Assembly (NCBI RefSeq): GCF_018219155.1
Contig: NZ_CP056123.1
Span: forward strand, 1,931,505 to 1,995,504
Direction: 5' to 3'
Length of the DNA stretch: 64,000 nucleotides
Origin: Moritella sp. 24
GTDB lineage: Bacteria > Pseudomonadota > Gammaproteobacteria > Enterobacterales > Moritellaceae
Made by a program: the position numbers and the translations under genes. The first letter of the stretch is position 1; each line of letters starts with the position of its first letter. The notes beneath the pieces are model-generated. The model worked only from the letters and a program-made list of their open reading frames with translations. It had not been told where the DNA came from and did no database searches. This document shows positions 1-8,861 of this stretch, piece by piece.

Positions 1-116
1 TGATATCGTTACTTGTTATCCAGTGGTTGTCTAATGGTTGCTGTGTGGTTGTGATATGTTTATCGTATGATTTCTTTTATGTTAAATACACCTCTATGGG
101 GTTGGATCTGTTCTCT

Positions 117-164
117 TTGATTTAGATCAATTTTTTAGTTTTCCAGTACGCTAGTATCCGCTTG
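117..164 (+). promoter_or_regulatory. FNR-dependent promoter of the DUF1538 operon
   Basis: A perfect FNR box (TTGAT-N4-ATCAA) lies at 117-130 and a -10-like TAGTAT at 152-157, which predicts a start near 164. The box centre then sits about 41 bp upstream of the start, the standard class II FNR activation geometry. The same arrangement is seen before feoA in this window. The predicted start excludes the long reading-frame start at 162 and supports translation from 189. Confidence 0.75.
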
Positions 165-188
165 ATTAAACTAATCAAGGAGGTTACG

Positions 189-926
189 TTGGTTAACACG
201 TTCAAAACCCTGTTTAAATTTATGTTAGGAAGCATTAGGGATCTTGCTCCTATCATTCTTGTTATCTTATTCTTTCAGTTAGTGGTTATTCAACAACCGC
301 TACCGAATGTCGGCCAGCTCCTCATTGGCGTATTGTTTGTATTATTGGGATTAACCTTTTTTATTCATGGCCTAGAACAAGGCTTATTTCCTATTGGCGA
401 ATCAATGGCGCATGCGTTTGCGCGCAAGGGCAGTATTGGCTGGTTGTTAACATTTGCATTTTGTCTTGGCTTTGGCACGACGGTTGCTGAACCCGCGTTA
501 ATTGCTGTTGCAGCAGAAGCGGCAAGGGTTGCAGCCAGTGGCGATTTAATTGGTAACACACAAGCCGCAATGAATGATTACGCGCAAGGCTTAAGAATGA
601 GTGTTGCACTGAGTGTTGGTATTGCGATTGGAATTGGTGTGTTACGTATTATCAAAGGTTGGCCGTTACAGTGGTTCATTATTGGCGGTTATGTGCTGGT
701 GGTGATTATGACCATGTTCGCCCCTCCTGAAATCATCGGTATTGCTTATGACTCTGGCGGTGTTACTACGTCAACGATCACAGTACCGCTGGTGACAGCA
801 TTAGGTGTTGGTCTTGCCTCTTCTATTAAAGGGCGTAATCCAATGATTGATGGCTTTGGCCTTATCGCGTTGGCGTCACTTAACCCGATGATCTTTGTAA
901 TGGCATATGGGATGGTGATGCTATGA
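189..926 (+). CDS. DUF1538 membrane protein, first of a tandem pair
   Basis: A 245-residue polytopic membrane protein of the DUF1538 family, with about six to seven hydrophobic segments. It shares with the next gene the motifs [30 protein letters not shown] and [16 protein letters not shown]1538 proteins often occur as one double-length chain; here the two halves are separate genes. The start is taken as TTG at 189 because AAGGAGG lies at 177-183, five bases upstream; the frame stays open back to 162 but that is upstream of the predicted transcript start. It overlaps the next gene by ATGA. The conserved SGG-TTST segment looks like a substrate or ion site, so a transporter or channel is likely; the substrate is unknown. 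Confidence 0.85.
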   Translation: MVNTFKTLFKFMLGSIRDLAPIILVILFFQLVVIQQPLPNVGQLLIGVLFVLLGLTFFIHGLEQGLFPIGESMAHAFARKGSIGWLLTFAFCLGFGTTVAEPALIAVAAEAARVAASGDLIGNTQAAMNDYAQGLRMSVALSVGIAIGIGVLRIIKGWPLQWFIIGGYVLVVIMTMFAPPEIIGIAYDSGGVTTSTITVPLVTALGVGLASSIKGRNPMIDGFGLIALASLNPMIFVMAYGMVML

Positions 927-1732
927 CCTTTATTGATATGTTGAATCAAATTGGATCGACTATAGCCACGACGTTTCAGGACGTATTGCCGATTGCAGCG
1001 ATATTATTTGGCTTTCAATTTGCTGTTATTCGTAAACCGTTACCGAATATAGGCCGGGTATTAATGGGTTTTTTGTGGGTGTTAGTTGGTTTATCGCTAT
1101 TTTTGATTGGTCTTGAATGGGCTTTGTTCCCGCTAGGACGTTTGATGGCGCAGCAATTAACAGATCCTGTTTTCCTTGCCAGCGTAAATAATGCTGAAGT
1201 CGTGACTGATACTGTTCGAGAGTTAGTGTGGACTGATTATTACTGGGTCTATCTCTTTGCATTTTTAATTGGCTTTGCAACCACGATTGCAGAACCATCA
1301 TTGATTGCGGTCGCGATTAAGGCAAATGAAGTATCGGGTGGGGCGATTGGTATCTGGGGCTTGCGCTTATCGGTTGCTTTGGGTGTTGCGATTGGTATTT
1401 CGTTAGGTTGCTACCGTATTGTGGTTGGCGATCCGATTCACTGGTACATCATGGCAGGTTATGTGGTTGTTGTTTTACAAACCCTTGTCGCGCCCAAATT
1501 AATTATTCCTTTAGCTTATGATTCTGGCGGTGTAACTACGTCAACGGTGACCGTTCCGTTAGTTGCCGCATTAGGGTTAGGCTTAGCAGAAACGGTACCT
1601 GGACGTAATCCTATTATCGATGGTTTTGGTTTAATTGCGTTTGCAAGTTTGTTTCCGATTATGTCGGTCATGGCTTATGCACAAATATCGCAGTGGATTA
1701 GTACACGTGGTAAGGCGATCCCATCACGTTAA
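923..1732 (+). CDS. DUF1538 membrane protein, second of a tandem pair
   Basis: A 269-residue DUF1538 membrane protein, paralogous to the preceding gene across its length ([43 protein letters not shown]). It carries a longer loop with several acidic residues around residues 75-105 that the first copy lacks. Translation is coupled to the upstream gene through an ATGA overlap, so the two are probably made in equal amounts and may form a heteromeric transporter. The downstream PII-like and CBS genes suggest nucleotide-dependent control of transport, which is inference from gene order. Confidence 0.85.
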   Translation: MTFIDMLNQIGSTIATTFQDVLPIAAILFGFQFAVIRKPLPNIGRVLMGFLWVLVGLSLFLIGLEWALFPLGRLMAQQLTDPVFLASVNNAEVVTDTVRELVWTDYYWVYLFAFLIGFATTIAEPSLIAVAIKANEVSGGAIGIWGLRLSVALGVAIGISLGCYRIVVGDPIHWYIMAGYVVVVLQTLVAPKLIIPLAYDSGGVTTSTVTVPLVAALGLGLAETVPGRNPIIDGFGLIAFASLFPIMSVMAYAQISQWISTRGKAIPSR

Positions 1733-1788
1733 AACGTGGATACGCACGTGTCATAACAGTTAAAAATTATGAATTGTTGGAGAGTAAA

Positions 1789-2139
1789 ATGCATTTTAAA
1801 TTAATCGTCGCATTTGTAGATGGTGGCATAACAGATGACATCATGGATGCAGCTCGTAGTGCTGGCGCGACTGGTGCCACGATCATTAATAACGCACGGG
1901 GCGAGGGCTTAAAGCAATCTAAGACCTTCTTTGGTTTAACACTCGAAACGCAACGTGACGTTTTATTATTTATTGTTGAAGAACATTTAAGCCGACACAT
2001 TTTAGAAGAAATTAATAAAGTCGGGCAGCTTGATGAAAAGCCGGGTTCTGGTATTGCGGTGCAAATCGACGTAGAAGACGCGGTTGGCGTTAATCATCAA
2101 ATCAGTCAATTAACAAAAACGGTGGAGAATGAACTGTGA
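1789..2139 (+). CDS. PII-like signalling protein of the DUF1538 operon
   Basis: A 116-residue protein of the PII (GlnB/GlnK-like) superfamily, beginning MHFKLIVAFVDGG, with a B-loop-like GSGIAVQIDVEDAVGV segment. It has no tyrosine at the position uridylylated in GlnB, and its T-loop is short, so it is unlikely to be part of the classical nitrogen cascade. GGAG at 1779-1782 fixes the start at ATG 1789 rather than the upstream TTG. PII proteins typically bind nucleotides and gate a partner transporter such as AmtB; here the obvious partner is the DUF1538 pair. The stop overlaps the start of the CBS gene (TGTGA). Confidence 0.85.
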   Translation: MHFKLIVAFVDGGITDDIMDAARSAGATGATIINNARGEGLKQSKTFFGLTLETQRDVLLFIVEEHLSRHILEEINKVGQLDEKPGSGIAVQIDVEDAVGVNHQISQLTKTVENEL

Positions 2140-2534
2140 CCAAAAATGTAATTAAAGCCAATGCTGTTATGACGCAAAATTATATTTGCATGGACGGTAT
2201 GCAGACGATCCGCGAAGCGATTGATGCAATGAAAAAGAATGACACGAAAGTAATTATCGTAAATAAGCGTGATCAACATGACGCCTACGGTATTTTGGTC
2301 TTGTCAGATATTGCGAAACAAGTGTTAGCGAAAGATCGTTCACCTGACCGTGTAAACATTTATGAAGTGATGGCTAAACCAATTGTGTCAGTACCGCCAG
2401 AAATGGATATTCGTTATTGTGCACGTTTATTTGAACGTTTTGGCTTATCTAATGCGCCAGTTATTGAAAATGAAGACATTCTTGGTTTGATTGGTTATAA
2501 AGAAATGGTGTTACACGAACTCGGTCAAAAATAA
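2136..2534 (+). CDS. CBS-domain protein (paired CBS module)
   Basis: A 132-residue protein made almost wholly of two CBS motifs, with VMTQNYICMDGMQTIREAID near the start and YEVMAKPIVSVPPEMDIR in the second half. CBS pairs (Bateman modules) usually bind adenine nucleotides and act as energy sensors. It starts with GTG at 2136 inside the stop of the PII gene, so it is translationally coupled. In this operon it probably adds a second nucleotide input to the DUF1538 transporter. No enzymatic domain is attached. Confidence 0.85.
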   Translation: MTKNVIKANAVMTQNYICMDGMQTIREAIDAMKKNDTKVIIVNKRDQHDAYGILVLSDIAKQVLAKDRSPDRVNIYEVMAKPIVSVPPEMDIRYCARLFERFGLSNAPVIENEDILGLIGYKEMVLHELGQK

Positions 2535-2561
2535 GATAAATAGCATCAAGTTAAAATAGAT

Positions 2562-2620
2562 AAATGGCGGCTATGTACTATACCTAGTGATACTAGTAAT
2601 AGAGACATAGCCGCCATTTT
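2562..2620. terminator. Convergent terminator hairpin
   Basis: A perfect 15-bp stem pairs 2562-2575 with 2605-2619 (AATGGCGGCTATGT against its complement), followed by TTTT on the plus strand. It lies between the CBS gene and the convergent symporter gene and probably ends both transcripts. Confidence 0.8.
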
Positions 2621-2673
2621 GTTAGCGCTTAACAGTTATCGTTAATAGTTAATAGCTAACGTGTAACGGTTAA

Positions 2674-4008
2674 TTAAGACGCCAATACTAAGATGATTAG
2701 TGCAGGGCAAACTACACGTACATACCAAGGCCAAATCTTCCAGAATAAACCTGATTCAATCTCAGGGTTACCTTGTTTTATCTCAGTAAGTAGTTGATCA
2801 CGACGCCATACCCAGCCTACTAATAATGCGAAGATTAGTGCAAGGATTGGTTGTGCATAAACTGTTGTTGCAGTAATAACTAGGCCAAATAAATCACCGA
2901 AGTTGAGGATGATTACCGCTGAAATCAGTGTAATGATTCCACCAATCCACCATACCACTGTACTACGGTCTTTATTCAACTCTTCTGTTGCACAAGAAAC
3001 AGGTACTTCTAGCATCGAAATAGATGATGTCAGTGCAGCAATCAGCATTAATAGGAAGAATAAGATACTGATCACGATACCCATCGTACCCATGGTATCA
3101 AACATAGCAGGTAATACAGTAAACACTAATGTATCAGAGCTTAGTAGGGCGCCAGCTGCGTCATAAATTTGCACGCCATTTTTTTGTGCCACAAACATAG
3201 CAGGTAGGATTAATAGACCTGCACCAAATGCAACGCCCGTATCAAGTAATGCTACTTGCGCCGCTGTTTTTGGAATGTTGGTCTCTTTGCTTAGGTATGA
3301 ACCGTATACCATCATTGCGCATACACCCAATGATAATGAGAAGAATGCTTGACCCATCGCACTGATCACTAAGTCAGAACTTAAGTGTGAGAAGTCAGGT
3401 ACAAGGTACATTTCTAAGCCTTCACTTGCGCCATCTAGCGTTAAGATGTAAGCCGTCATTAAACCGAACAGAAGGAACAGTACAGGCATTAAGCGTGAAG
3501 ACCAACGTTCGATACCATCAGTTACACCACTTTTAACAACTCTAATCGTCATGATCATGAAGATAACCATCATCACTAAGTTACGCTCAGTACCAAATGC
3601 ATTAACCCATTCAGCTGCGGCATCAAGTCCGATAAGTGCAAAGAAAGGAGACAGTAATGAACCTAATAACCAGCCTGCAACAATCGCGTAAAAGCTTAAA
3701 ATCATTGATACAGCGACCATGCCTGCAATGCCGATACCTGCCGCGGCTATTTTTTGCTTTGGCCAAACAGATTGAAGAGATTTGATCGGGTTAGCTTGGC
3801 CATGACGACCAATGGTTAATTCTGCGACCAATAATGGATAAGCCAGAATAAATACCATCAATAAATAAACAAGTAAAAAAACTGCACCACCATTACTGGC
3901 TGCTTGTGTAGGGAATCCCCAAATATTACCGACACCGACTGCAGAACCTGCTGCTGCCATAATGAAGCCGAATCGAGACGAAAATTGTGCTCTTGAACCT
4001 GTTGCCAT
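2674..4008 (-). CDS. Sodium-dependent transporter, NSS (SNF) family
   Basis: A 444-residue integral membrane protein with about 11-12 hydrophobic helices. The N-terminal signature AAGSAVGVGNIWGFP is the sodium and substrate site of helix 1 in the neurotransmitter:sodium symporter family. The usual arginine of the W-R-F-P motif is glycine here, as in a bacterial subgroup of the family. Bacterial NSS members import amino acids such as leucine, tryptophan or tyrosine with sodium. A near-consensus TyrR box 73 bp upstream points to an aromatic amino acid as substrate, which is inference. It is transcribed away from the leucine dehydrogenase operon. Confidence 0.9.
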   Translation of the reverse strand: MATGSRAQFSSRFGFIMAAAGSAVGVGNIWGFPTQAASNGGAVFLLVYLLMVFILAYPLLVAELTIGRHGQANPIKSLQSVWPKQKIAAAGIGIAGMVAVSMILSFYAIVAGWLLGSLLSPFFALIGLDAAAEWVNAFGTERNLVMMVIFMIMTIRVVKSGVTDGIERWSSRLMPVLFLLFGLMTAYILTLDGASEGLEMYLVPDFSHLSSDLVISAMGQAFFSLSLGVCAMMVYGSYLSKETNIPKTAAQVALLDTGVAFGAGLLILPAMFVAQKNGVQIYDAAGALLSSDTLVFTVLPAMFDTMGTMGIVISILFFLLMLIAALTSSISMLEVPVSCATEELNKDRSTVVWWIGGIITLISAVIILNFGDLFGLVITATTVYAQPILALIFALLVGWVWRRDQLLTEIKQGNPEIESGLFWKIWPWYVRVVCPALIILVLAS

Positions 4009-4508
4009 GATTTTATTCCAACGTATTTCTTGCTGAGTTAGTGATTAATTTTATGTATCGAACCTAGGGTTTATAATGGGTGTAAACCTTTATGTACAGA
4101 TGCTGAAAATTAGATTTTAACGATATTGGTGACAAGTAGAACAGTTTTGTCGTAACATTAAAAGCCCGGAGGGCGTATATTTTATGTGTCAGTGTTATTT
4201 TGGTTCGTTATTTAACCAAAATGAGTATATCCAGTTGATATGCCCCTTATTGCTTTAATATACGGTATATAAAATTATCTCTTGTTGCTTCATTTCTATA
4301 CCGCCACTCTCTATTGCTAGCCACGATAAGTCTTAGTGCTTAACGCTAGTCCCCTTTGTTATTAATGATAGATCGTATCGTAATGGTCACTGTTGCGTAT
4401 CGTGTCTATAGTTATCGATAGAGTAACGTCCTACATACCCCAATGACTTTAAATGTGAAAATCTGTGCGTCTTCAGGGTATTTGTAACCCAAGGTTGGAG
4501 AACCGTTC
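4009..4508. other. Divergent intergenic region, symporter / leucine dehydrogenase
   Basis: About 500 bp without a convincing ORF, between the divergent symporter and leucine dehydrogenase genes. It holds the TyrR-like box at 4081-4098 and must contain the promoter of the branched-chain catabolic operon. I could not assign -35/-10 elements there with confidence, and saw no riboswitch-like fold. Confidence 0.5.
4081..4098. promoter_or_regulatory. TyrR-like operator upstream of the NSS transporter
   Basis: The sequence TGTAAA-N6-TGTACA matches the TyrR box consensus TGTAAA-N6-TTTACA at 11 of 12 defined positions. It lies 73 bp upstream of the symporter start codon. The same regulator probably acts at 29552 and 29670. 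Confidence 0.5.
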
Positions 4509-5582
4509 ATGGCAAGCTTCATAGAATCGACCGATCTATTTGACATGGCTGAACAACATCCATTCAGCGATGTGCATTTCTGGCGTGATCCCGAAACACA
4601 ATTACAAGCAATTATCGCCATTCACAGCACAAAATTAGGCCCAGCGATTGGTGGTTGCCGAATGATTAATTACCCATCTACGCATGCGGCAATGAAAGAT
4701 GCCTGTTGTTTAGCGGCGGGGATGAGTTATAAAACAGCCATTAATAGACTGCCTTTTGGTGGCGGTAAAGCCGTCATTCTAAAACCCCCTCATTTAACCG
4801 ACCGTAAGGCGCTGTTCGCCTCATTTGGGCGCTTTGTTGAAAGTCTTAATGGACGTTATATAACGGCAATGGACAGTGGTACGACGATTGATGATATGGA
4901 TGTCATCGCCAGTCAAACGAATCATGTCATGTGTACAACAACAGCAGGTCTGGCATCGGGCGACCCTTCTCCACATACCGCTAAAGGTGTTTATTACGGT
5001 ATCAAAGCGGCTGTTAAGTTTAAGTTGCAGCGTGATTCACTTGTTGGTCTTCATATTGCTATTCAGGGGGTAGGTAATGTTGGTTATGCTCTGGCTCGGC
5101 TGCTACATGAGGATGGGGTTAAATTAACCGTATCAGATCCAAACCGGCAGGCAACTGAACGACTCGTGAATGAATTTGGGGTAGATGTGGTGTCAGCTGA
5201 TGATATTTATTCTGTCAGTTGTGATGTTTTTTCTCCTTGTGCGTTAGGTCAAATCATTAATGCTGATTCTATTGCCTTATTAAACGCGGCTATTATTGCA
5301 GGTTCTGCGAATAATCAGCTGCAAACACCAGACATGATTACCGCGCTTACGAACAAGGGTATTTTGTATGCGCCTGATTATGTCATTAATTCAGGTGGTG
5401 TATTACAGATCGCTTATCTGAATAAACCAGATGTCGTTCAGCATAAACTGGCTGCCTTGTATGACACCTTACTGGACATTTTTATACAAGCGGAACGCCA
5501 AAATAGTTCGACAGTTGCTGTGGCTAATCGCTTGGCTGAACAAATACTGACGAATTCATTTGCAGGAGCGAACCATGAATAA
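4509..5582 (+). CDS. ldh: Leucine dehydrogenase (Glu/Leu/Phe/Val dehydrogenase family)
   Basis: A 357-residue NAD-dependent amino acid dehydrogenase that deaminates leucine, valine and isoleucine to their 2-oxo acids. The substrate-binding lysine of MSYK (residue 75) and the catalytic lysine of PFGGGK (residue 87) have the 12-residue spacing of leucine dehydrogenases. The Rossmann motif GVGNVG is at 187-192. TGGAG at 4496-4500 precedes the ATG by eight bases. Its 3' end overlaps the E1 alpha start by eight bases, making it the first gene of the operon and the supplier of substrate for the dehydrogenase complex that follows. Confidence 0.9.
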   Translation: MASFIESTDLFDMAEQHPFSDVHFWRDPETQLQAIIAIHSTKLGPAIGGCRMINYPSTHAAMKDACCLAAGMSYKTAINRLPFGGGKAVILKPPHLTDRKALFASFGRFVESLNGRYITAMDSGTTIDDMDVIASQTNHVMCTTTAGLASGDPSPHTAKGVYYGIKAAVKFKLQRDSLVGLHIAIQGVGNVGYALARLLHEDGVKLTVSDPNRQATERLVNEFGVDVVSADDIYSVSCDVFSPCALGQIINADSIALLNAAIIAGSANNQLQTPDMITALTNKGILYAPDYVINSGGVLQIAYLNKPDVVQHKLAALYDTLLDIFIQAERQNSSTVAVANRLAEQILTNSFAGANHE

Positions 5583-6681
5583 ACACAGTACAACGATAAA
5601 AACTACATTTAACGTTAATTATACCCGATACCTTGATGAAAAAGGGCATTTAACCGAATCGTTACAGAAATTTCATGCTGCCGGAGTCAGTAATGAATTA
5701 CTGATTGAGCTGTACCATTGGATGTTATTCACCCGCACATTTGATTGTAAAACAATTGCATTACAACGAACTGGTCGTTTAGGTACATATGCGTCCTGCC
5801 TTGGTCAAGAAGGTGTGGGTGCTGCAATTGGTAAAGCGATGCGAGAAGAAGATGTGTTTATTCAATCTTACCGAGAAACCGCAACCTTGCTGATTCGTGG
5901 TGTTAAACCTGAAGAGATTTTAATGTATTGGGGGGGAGATGAGCGGGGCATGGACTTTCAAGGCCCACGGGAAGATATGCCTTGTGCGATTCCAATTGCC
6001 AGCCAATGTTGTCATGCGATAGGGATTAGTTATGCGATGAAACTACGTAAAGAGCCACGCGTAGCTGTTGTGGTCTGTGGTGATGGGGCGACATCCAAAG
6101 GTGATTTTTATGAAGCTGTTAATGCTGCGGGCGTATGGCAACTGCCATTGGTGTTTATTATTAATAATAACCAGTGGGCGATTTCATTACCGCGGGATGA
6201 ACAGTCTAGTTGCGAAACCCTTGCCCAGAAAGCCATAGCAGGTGGTGTCAGTTGTGAACAAGTTGACGGTAACGATGTTATCGCTTGCTATATCAGAATA
6301 AAAGAGGCAATCGAAAAAGCACGGCAAGGCGAAGGCCCACATGTTATTGAAACCATTAGTTATCGGTTATCTGATCATACGACGGCCGATGATGCTTCTC
6401 GTTATCGTGATGATGAAGATGTTGGTAAAGCATGGCAGGAAGAACCGATTACACGACTTAAAAGTTTGTTACTAGATGAGTGCCTTATTGAACAGACTGA
6501 TATTGACCGATTGGAAACACAATGCGGAGATGATATTGAAGCTGCGGTTGCTCGCTATCTTGCTACGCCGCCAGCATCACCAACTGCGATGTTTGAGTAT
6601 TTGTATGAAACCTTACCGGAACATTATCAAGATCAGCTAGAGCAAGTGCGTAATGCAAGCTTACAGGAAGGTGAAGAATGA
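5575..6681 (+). CDS. bkdA1: Branched-chain 2-oxo acid dehydrogenase E1 alpha subunit
   Basis: A 368-residue thiamine diphosphate-dependent E1 alpha subunit. The ThDP motif runs from GDGATSKGDF (about residues 169-178) to NNN (about 197-199). With the E1 beta subunit it decarboxylates 2-oxo acids and transfers the acyl group to lipoyl-E2. The start is ATG 5575, preceded by AGGAG at 5564-5568, rather than the upstream TTG at 5560. It overlaps the ldh stop and is coupled to E1 beta by ATGA. The leucine dehydrogenase context favours branched-chain substrates over pyruvate. Confidence 0.88.
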   Translation: MNKHSTTIKTTFNVNYTRYLDEKGHLTESLQKFHAAGVSNELLIELYHWMLFTRTFDCKTIALQRTGRLGTYASCLGQEGVGAAIGKAMREEDVFIQSYRETATLLIRGVKPEEILMYWGGDERGMDFQGPREDMPCAIPIASQCCHAIGISYAMKLRKEPRVAVVVCGDGATSKGDFYEAVNAAGVWQLPLVFIINNNQWAISLPRDEQSSCETLAQKAIAGGVSCEQVDGNDVIACYIRIKEAIEKARQGEGPHVIETISYRLSDHTTADDASRYRDDEDVGKAWQEEPITRLKSLLLDECLIEQTDIDRLETQCGDDIEAAVARYLATPPASPTAMFEYLYETLPEHYQDQLEQVRNASLQEGEE

Positions 6682-7655
6682 AGGACATGACCCTAATTGA
6701 TGCTGTTAATTGCGCCTTGTTTGATGCAATGGCTGAAGATGAAAATACCGTAATCCTTGGTGAAGATATTGGGACTAATGGCGGTGTTTTTCGTGCAACG
6801 GAAGGATTACAGGCTGAGTTTGGTTGTGAACGTGTCATTGATACGCCACTTGCTGAATCATTAATAAGTGGGATGGCGATTGGCTTAGCCGCACAAGGGA
6901 TGAAGCCGATTGTCGAAATCCAATTCATGGGTTTTATCTATGCAGCGTTCGACCAATTTCTTTGTCATGCAGGGCGTATGCGCAACCGTACACGTGGCCG
7001 TTTAAGCTGTCCAATGGTATTGCGTGCTCCATATGGTGGCGGTATTCACGCACCTGAACATCACAGTGAAAGTACCGAAGCTATTTTTGCCCATATCCCA
7101 GGTATTCGTGTTGTGATCCCGTCTTCACCGGGTCGTGCTTATGGGTTATTACTTGCAGCAATCCGTGACCCTGATCCTGTGGTATTTTTAGAACCGAAAC
7201 GAATTTACCGACTGCAAACAGAGGCCGTTGAAAATGATGGTAAAGCATTGCCACTGGATGTGTGCTTTACCTTACGAGAAGGAACCGACGTTACCTTAAT
7301 TAGTTGGGGCGCGATGTTATATGAAACCCAACAGGCGGCAGATCAATTAGCAGAACGTAATATTTCGGCTGAAGTGATTGACCTTGCTTCCATTAAACCA
7401 ATTGATAAAACCACGATACTTAGTTCTATAGCGAAAACAGGCCGTTGTGTGATTGTGTCTGAAGCTGCACGGAGTGGAGGGGTCGCTTCTGAAATTGCTG
7501 CCATTATAGCTGAAGAAGGTTTGATGTCATTACTTGCACCTGTGATGCGCGTTACGGGTTATGACACGATTATGCCACTGGCTAAAATGGAACAGCACTA
7601 TATGCCAAGCGTGGATAAGATTCTTACCGCCGTTAACGAAGTCATGGAGTTCTGA
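6678..7655 (+). CDS. bkdA2: Branched-chain 2-oxo acid dehydrogenase E1 beta subunit
   Basis: A 325-residue transketolase-like E1 beta subunit, starting MKDMTLIDAVNCALFDAM and containing the typical VILGEDIG, GxxRATEGL and PLAESLISGMAIG segments followed by a C-terminal transketolase domain (TLISWGAML). It completes the ThDP site of E1 alpha in the alpha2beta2 heterotetramer. It is translationally coupled at both ends: ATGA with E1 alpha and TGATG with E2. Confidence 0.9.
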   Translation: MKDMTLIDAVNCALFDAMAEDENTVILGEDIGTNGGVFRATEGLQAEFGCERVIDTPLAESLISGMAIGLAAQGMKPIVEIQFMGFIYAAFDQFLCHAGRMRNRTRGRLSCPMVLRAPYGGGIHAPEHHSESTEAIFAHIPGIRVVIPSSPGRAYGLLLAAIRDPDPVVFLEPKRIYRLQTEAVENDGKALPLDVCFTLREGTDVTLISWGAMLYETQQAADQLAERNISAEVIDLASIKPIDKTTILSSIAKTGRCVIVSEAARSGGVASEIAAIIAEEGLMSLLAPVMRVTGYDTIMPLAKMEQHYMPSVDKILTAVNEVMEF

Positions 7656-8806
7656 TGCATATATTCAAATTACCGGATTTAGGTGAAGGCTTACCCGAAG
7701 CTGAAATTGTGGAATGGTTCATTAAGCCGGGTGATGTGGTGACGGCAGACCAGTTAATGGTGTCGATGGAAACGGCCAAAGCAATTGTTGAGATCCCCTG
7801 TCCCGAGTCTGCAACTGTGATTAAATTGTATGGAGAAAGTGGCGATATTATTCATACTGGCGATCCGCTGGTGGAGTTTTTAGAAGAAGGTGTTGTCGCG
7901 CCACCAAAAACGGAGCAGGCAGTAAAACCCAAAGTATCAACATCTGTTGTGGGAGAGCTGAATACATCGGACGTTAAGTTAAAAGAAACTGCACAATCTG
8001 TCTCTAGCAATAGCATTGGGGTGAAAGCGACCCCTGCGGTACGTGCACTTGCACACAGATACAATATTGACTTAGGAGTGGTGACGCCATCTGGTCCGCA
8101 CAGTACGATCACCGCTGCCGATGTTGAACGTGTAGTCAAAATATTTGCCGATGTAGGGGAGTTAGTCTCATTAAAAGGTGTTCGTCGGAGTATGGCGAAA
8201 GCGATGAGTCAGGCTCATGCCGAAGTTGTGCCTGTCACCTTGCATGATGATGCCAATATTACTGCTTGGTTTAAACAAGGCGATATTACGGTGAGACTTA
8301 TCCGTGCAATGGCGCTTGCATGCGAAGCAGAGCCGACACTAAATGCATGGTATGACAGTCACGCGATCGGTCGTCGAATTATTAAATCAATGCACCTTGG
8401 CTTAGCGGTGGATACCAAAGACGGCTTATTTGTTCCTGTTATCCGAGATGCTCAGCGTTACAGTGCAGATGAAATGCGAGACAAAATTAACACGCTGAAA
8501 GAGCTGGTATCACAACGGAAAATTGCCGCGGATGATTTACGCGGTAATACGATTACGTTGTCCAACTTCGGCAGCATGGTTGGTAAATATGCGAATCCTA
8601 TTGTGATGCCGCCAACGGTCGCGATTCTTGGTACCGGTCGACTATTCCAGCAACTCGCCTATGCTAAATCTGATGACGGCACTGGCTGTGTTATCGAACA
8701 CACCTTATTACCCTTGTCGTTAACCTTTGATCATCGTTCAATTACCGGTGGTGAAGCTGCACGATTTTTAGCTGTATTAATGACAGATCTAGCCTTGGAT
8801 AATTAA
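7655..8806 (+). CDS. bkdB: Branched-chain 2-oxo acid dehydrogenase E2 (lipoamide acyltransferase)
   Basis: A 383-residue E2 with one N-terminal lipoyl domain (lipoyl lysine in METAKA, residue 42), a peripheral subunit-binding domain at about 125-160, and the C-terminal acyltransferase domain. The catalytic motif reads DHRSITGG with histidine at 360; the Asp of the usual DHRxxDG motif is Thr, as in a subgroup of bacterial E2 proteins. No E3 (dihydrolipoamide dehydrogenase) gene follows, so E3 is presumably shared with other complexes encoded elsewhere. Confidence 0.9.
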   Translation: MHIFKLPDLGEGLPEAEIVEWFIKPGDVVTADQLMVSMETAKAIVEIPCPESATVIKLYGESGDIIHTGDPLVEFLEEGVVAPPKTEQAVKPKVSTSVVGELNTSDVKLKETAQSVSSNSIGVKATPAVRALAHRYNIDLGVVTPSGPHSTITAADVERVVKIFADVGELVSLKGVRRSMAKAMSQAHAEVVPVTLHDDANITAWFKQGDITVRLIRAMALACEAEPTLNAWYDSHAIGRRIIKSMHLGLAVDTKDGLFVPVIRDAQRYSADEMRDKINTLKELVSQRKIAADDLRGNTITLSNFGSMVGKYANPIVMPPTVAILGTGRLFQQLAYAKSDDGTGCVIEHTLLPLSLTFDHRSITGGEAARFLAVLMTDLALDN

Positions 8807-8861
8807 TGCGATGTGGTTAATTACATGGCATTAATATGAATAACTAACGGAGTGAAGAGTG

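Noticed and set aside
162-188. Upstream start (TTG 162) of the first DUF1538 gene
   Set aside because: It lies before the predicted FNR-dependent transcript start and has no ribosome site; AAGGAGG at 177-183 serves TTG 189.
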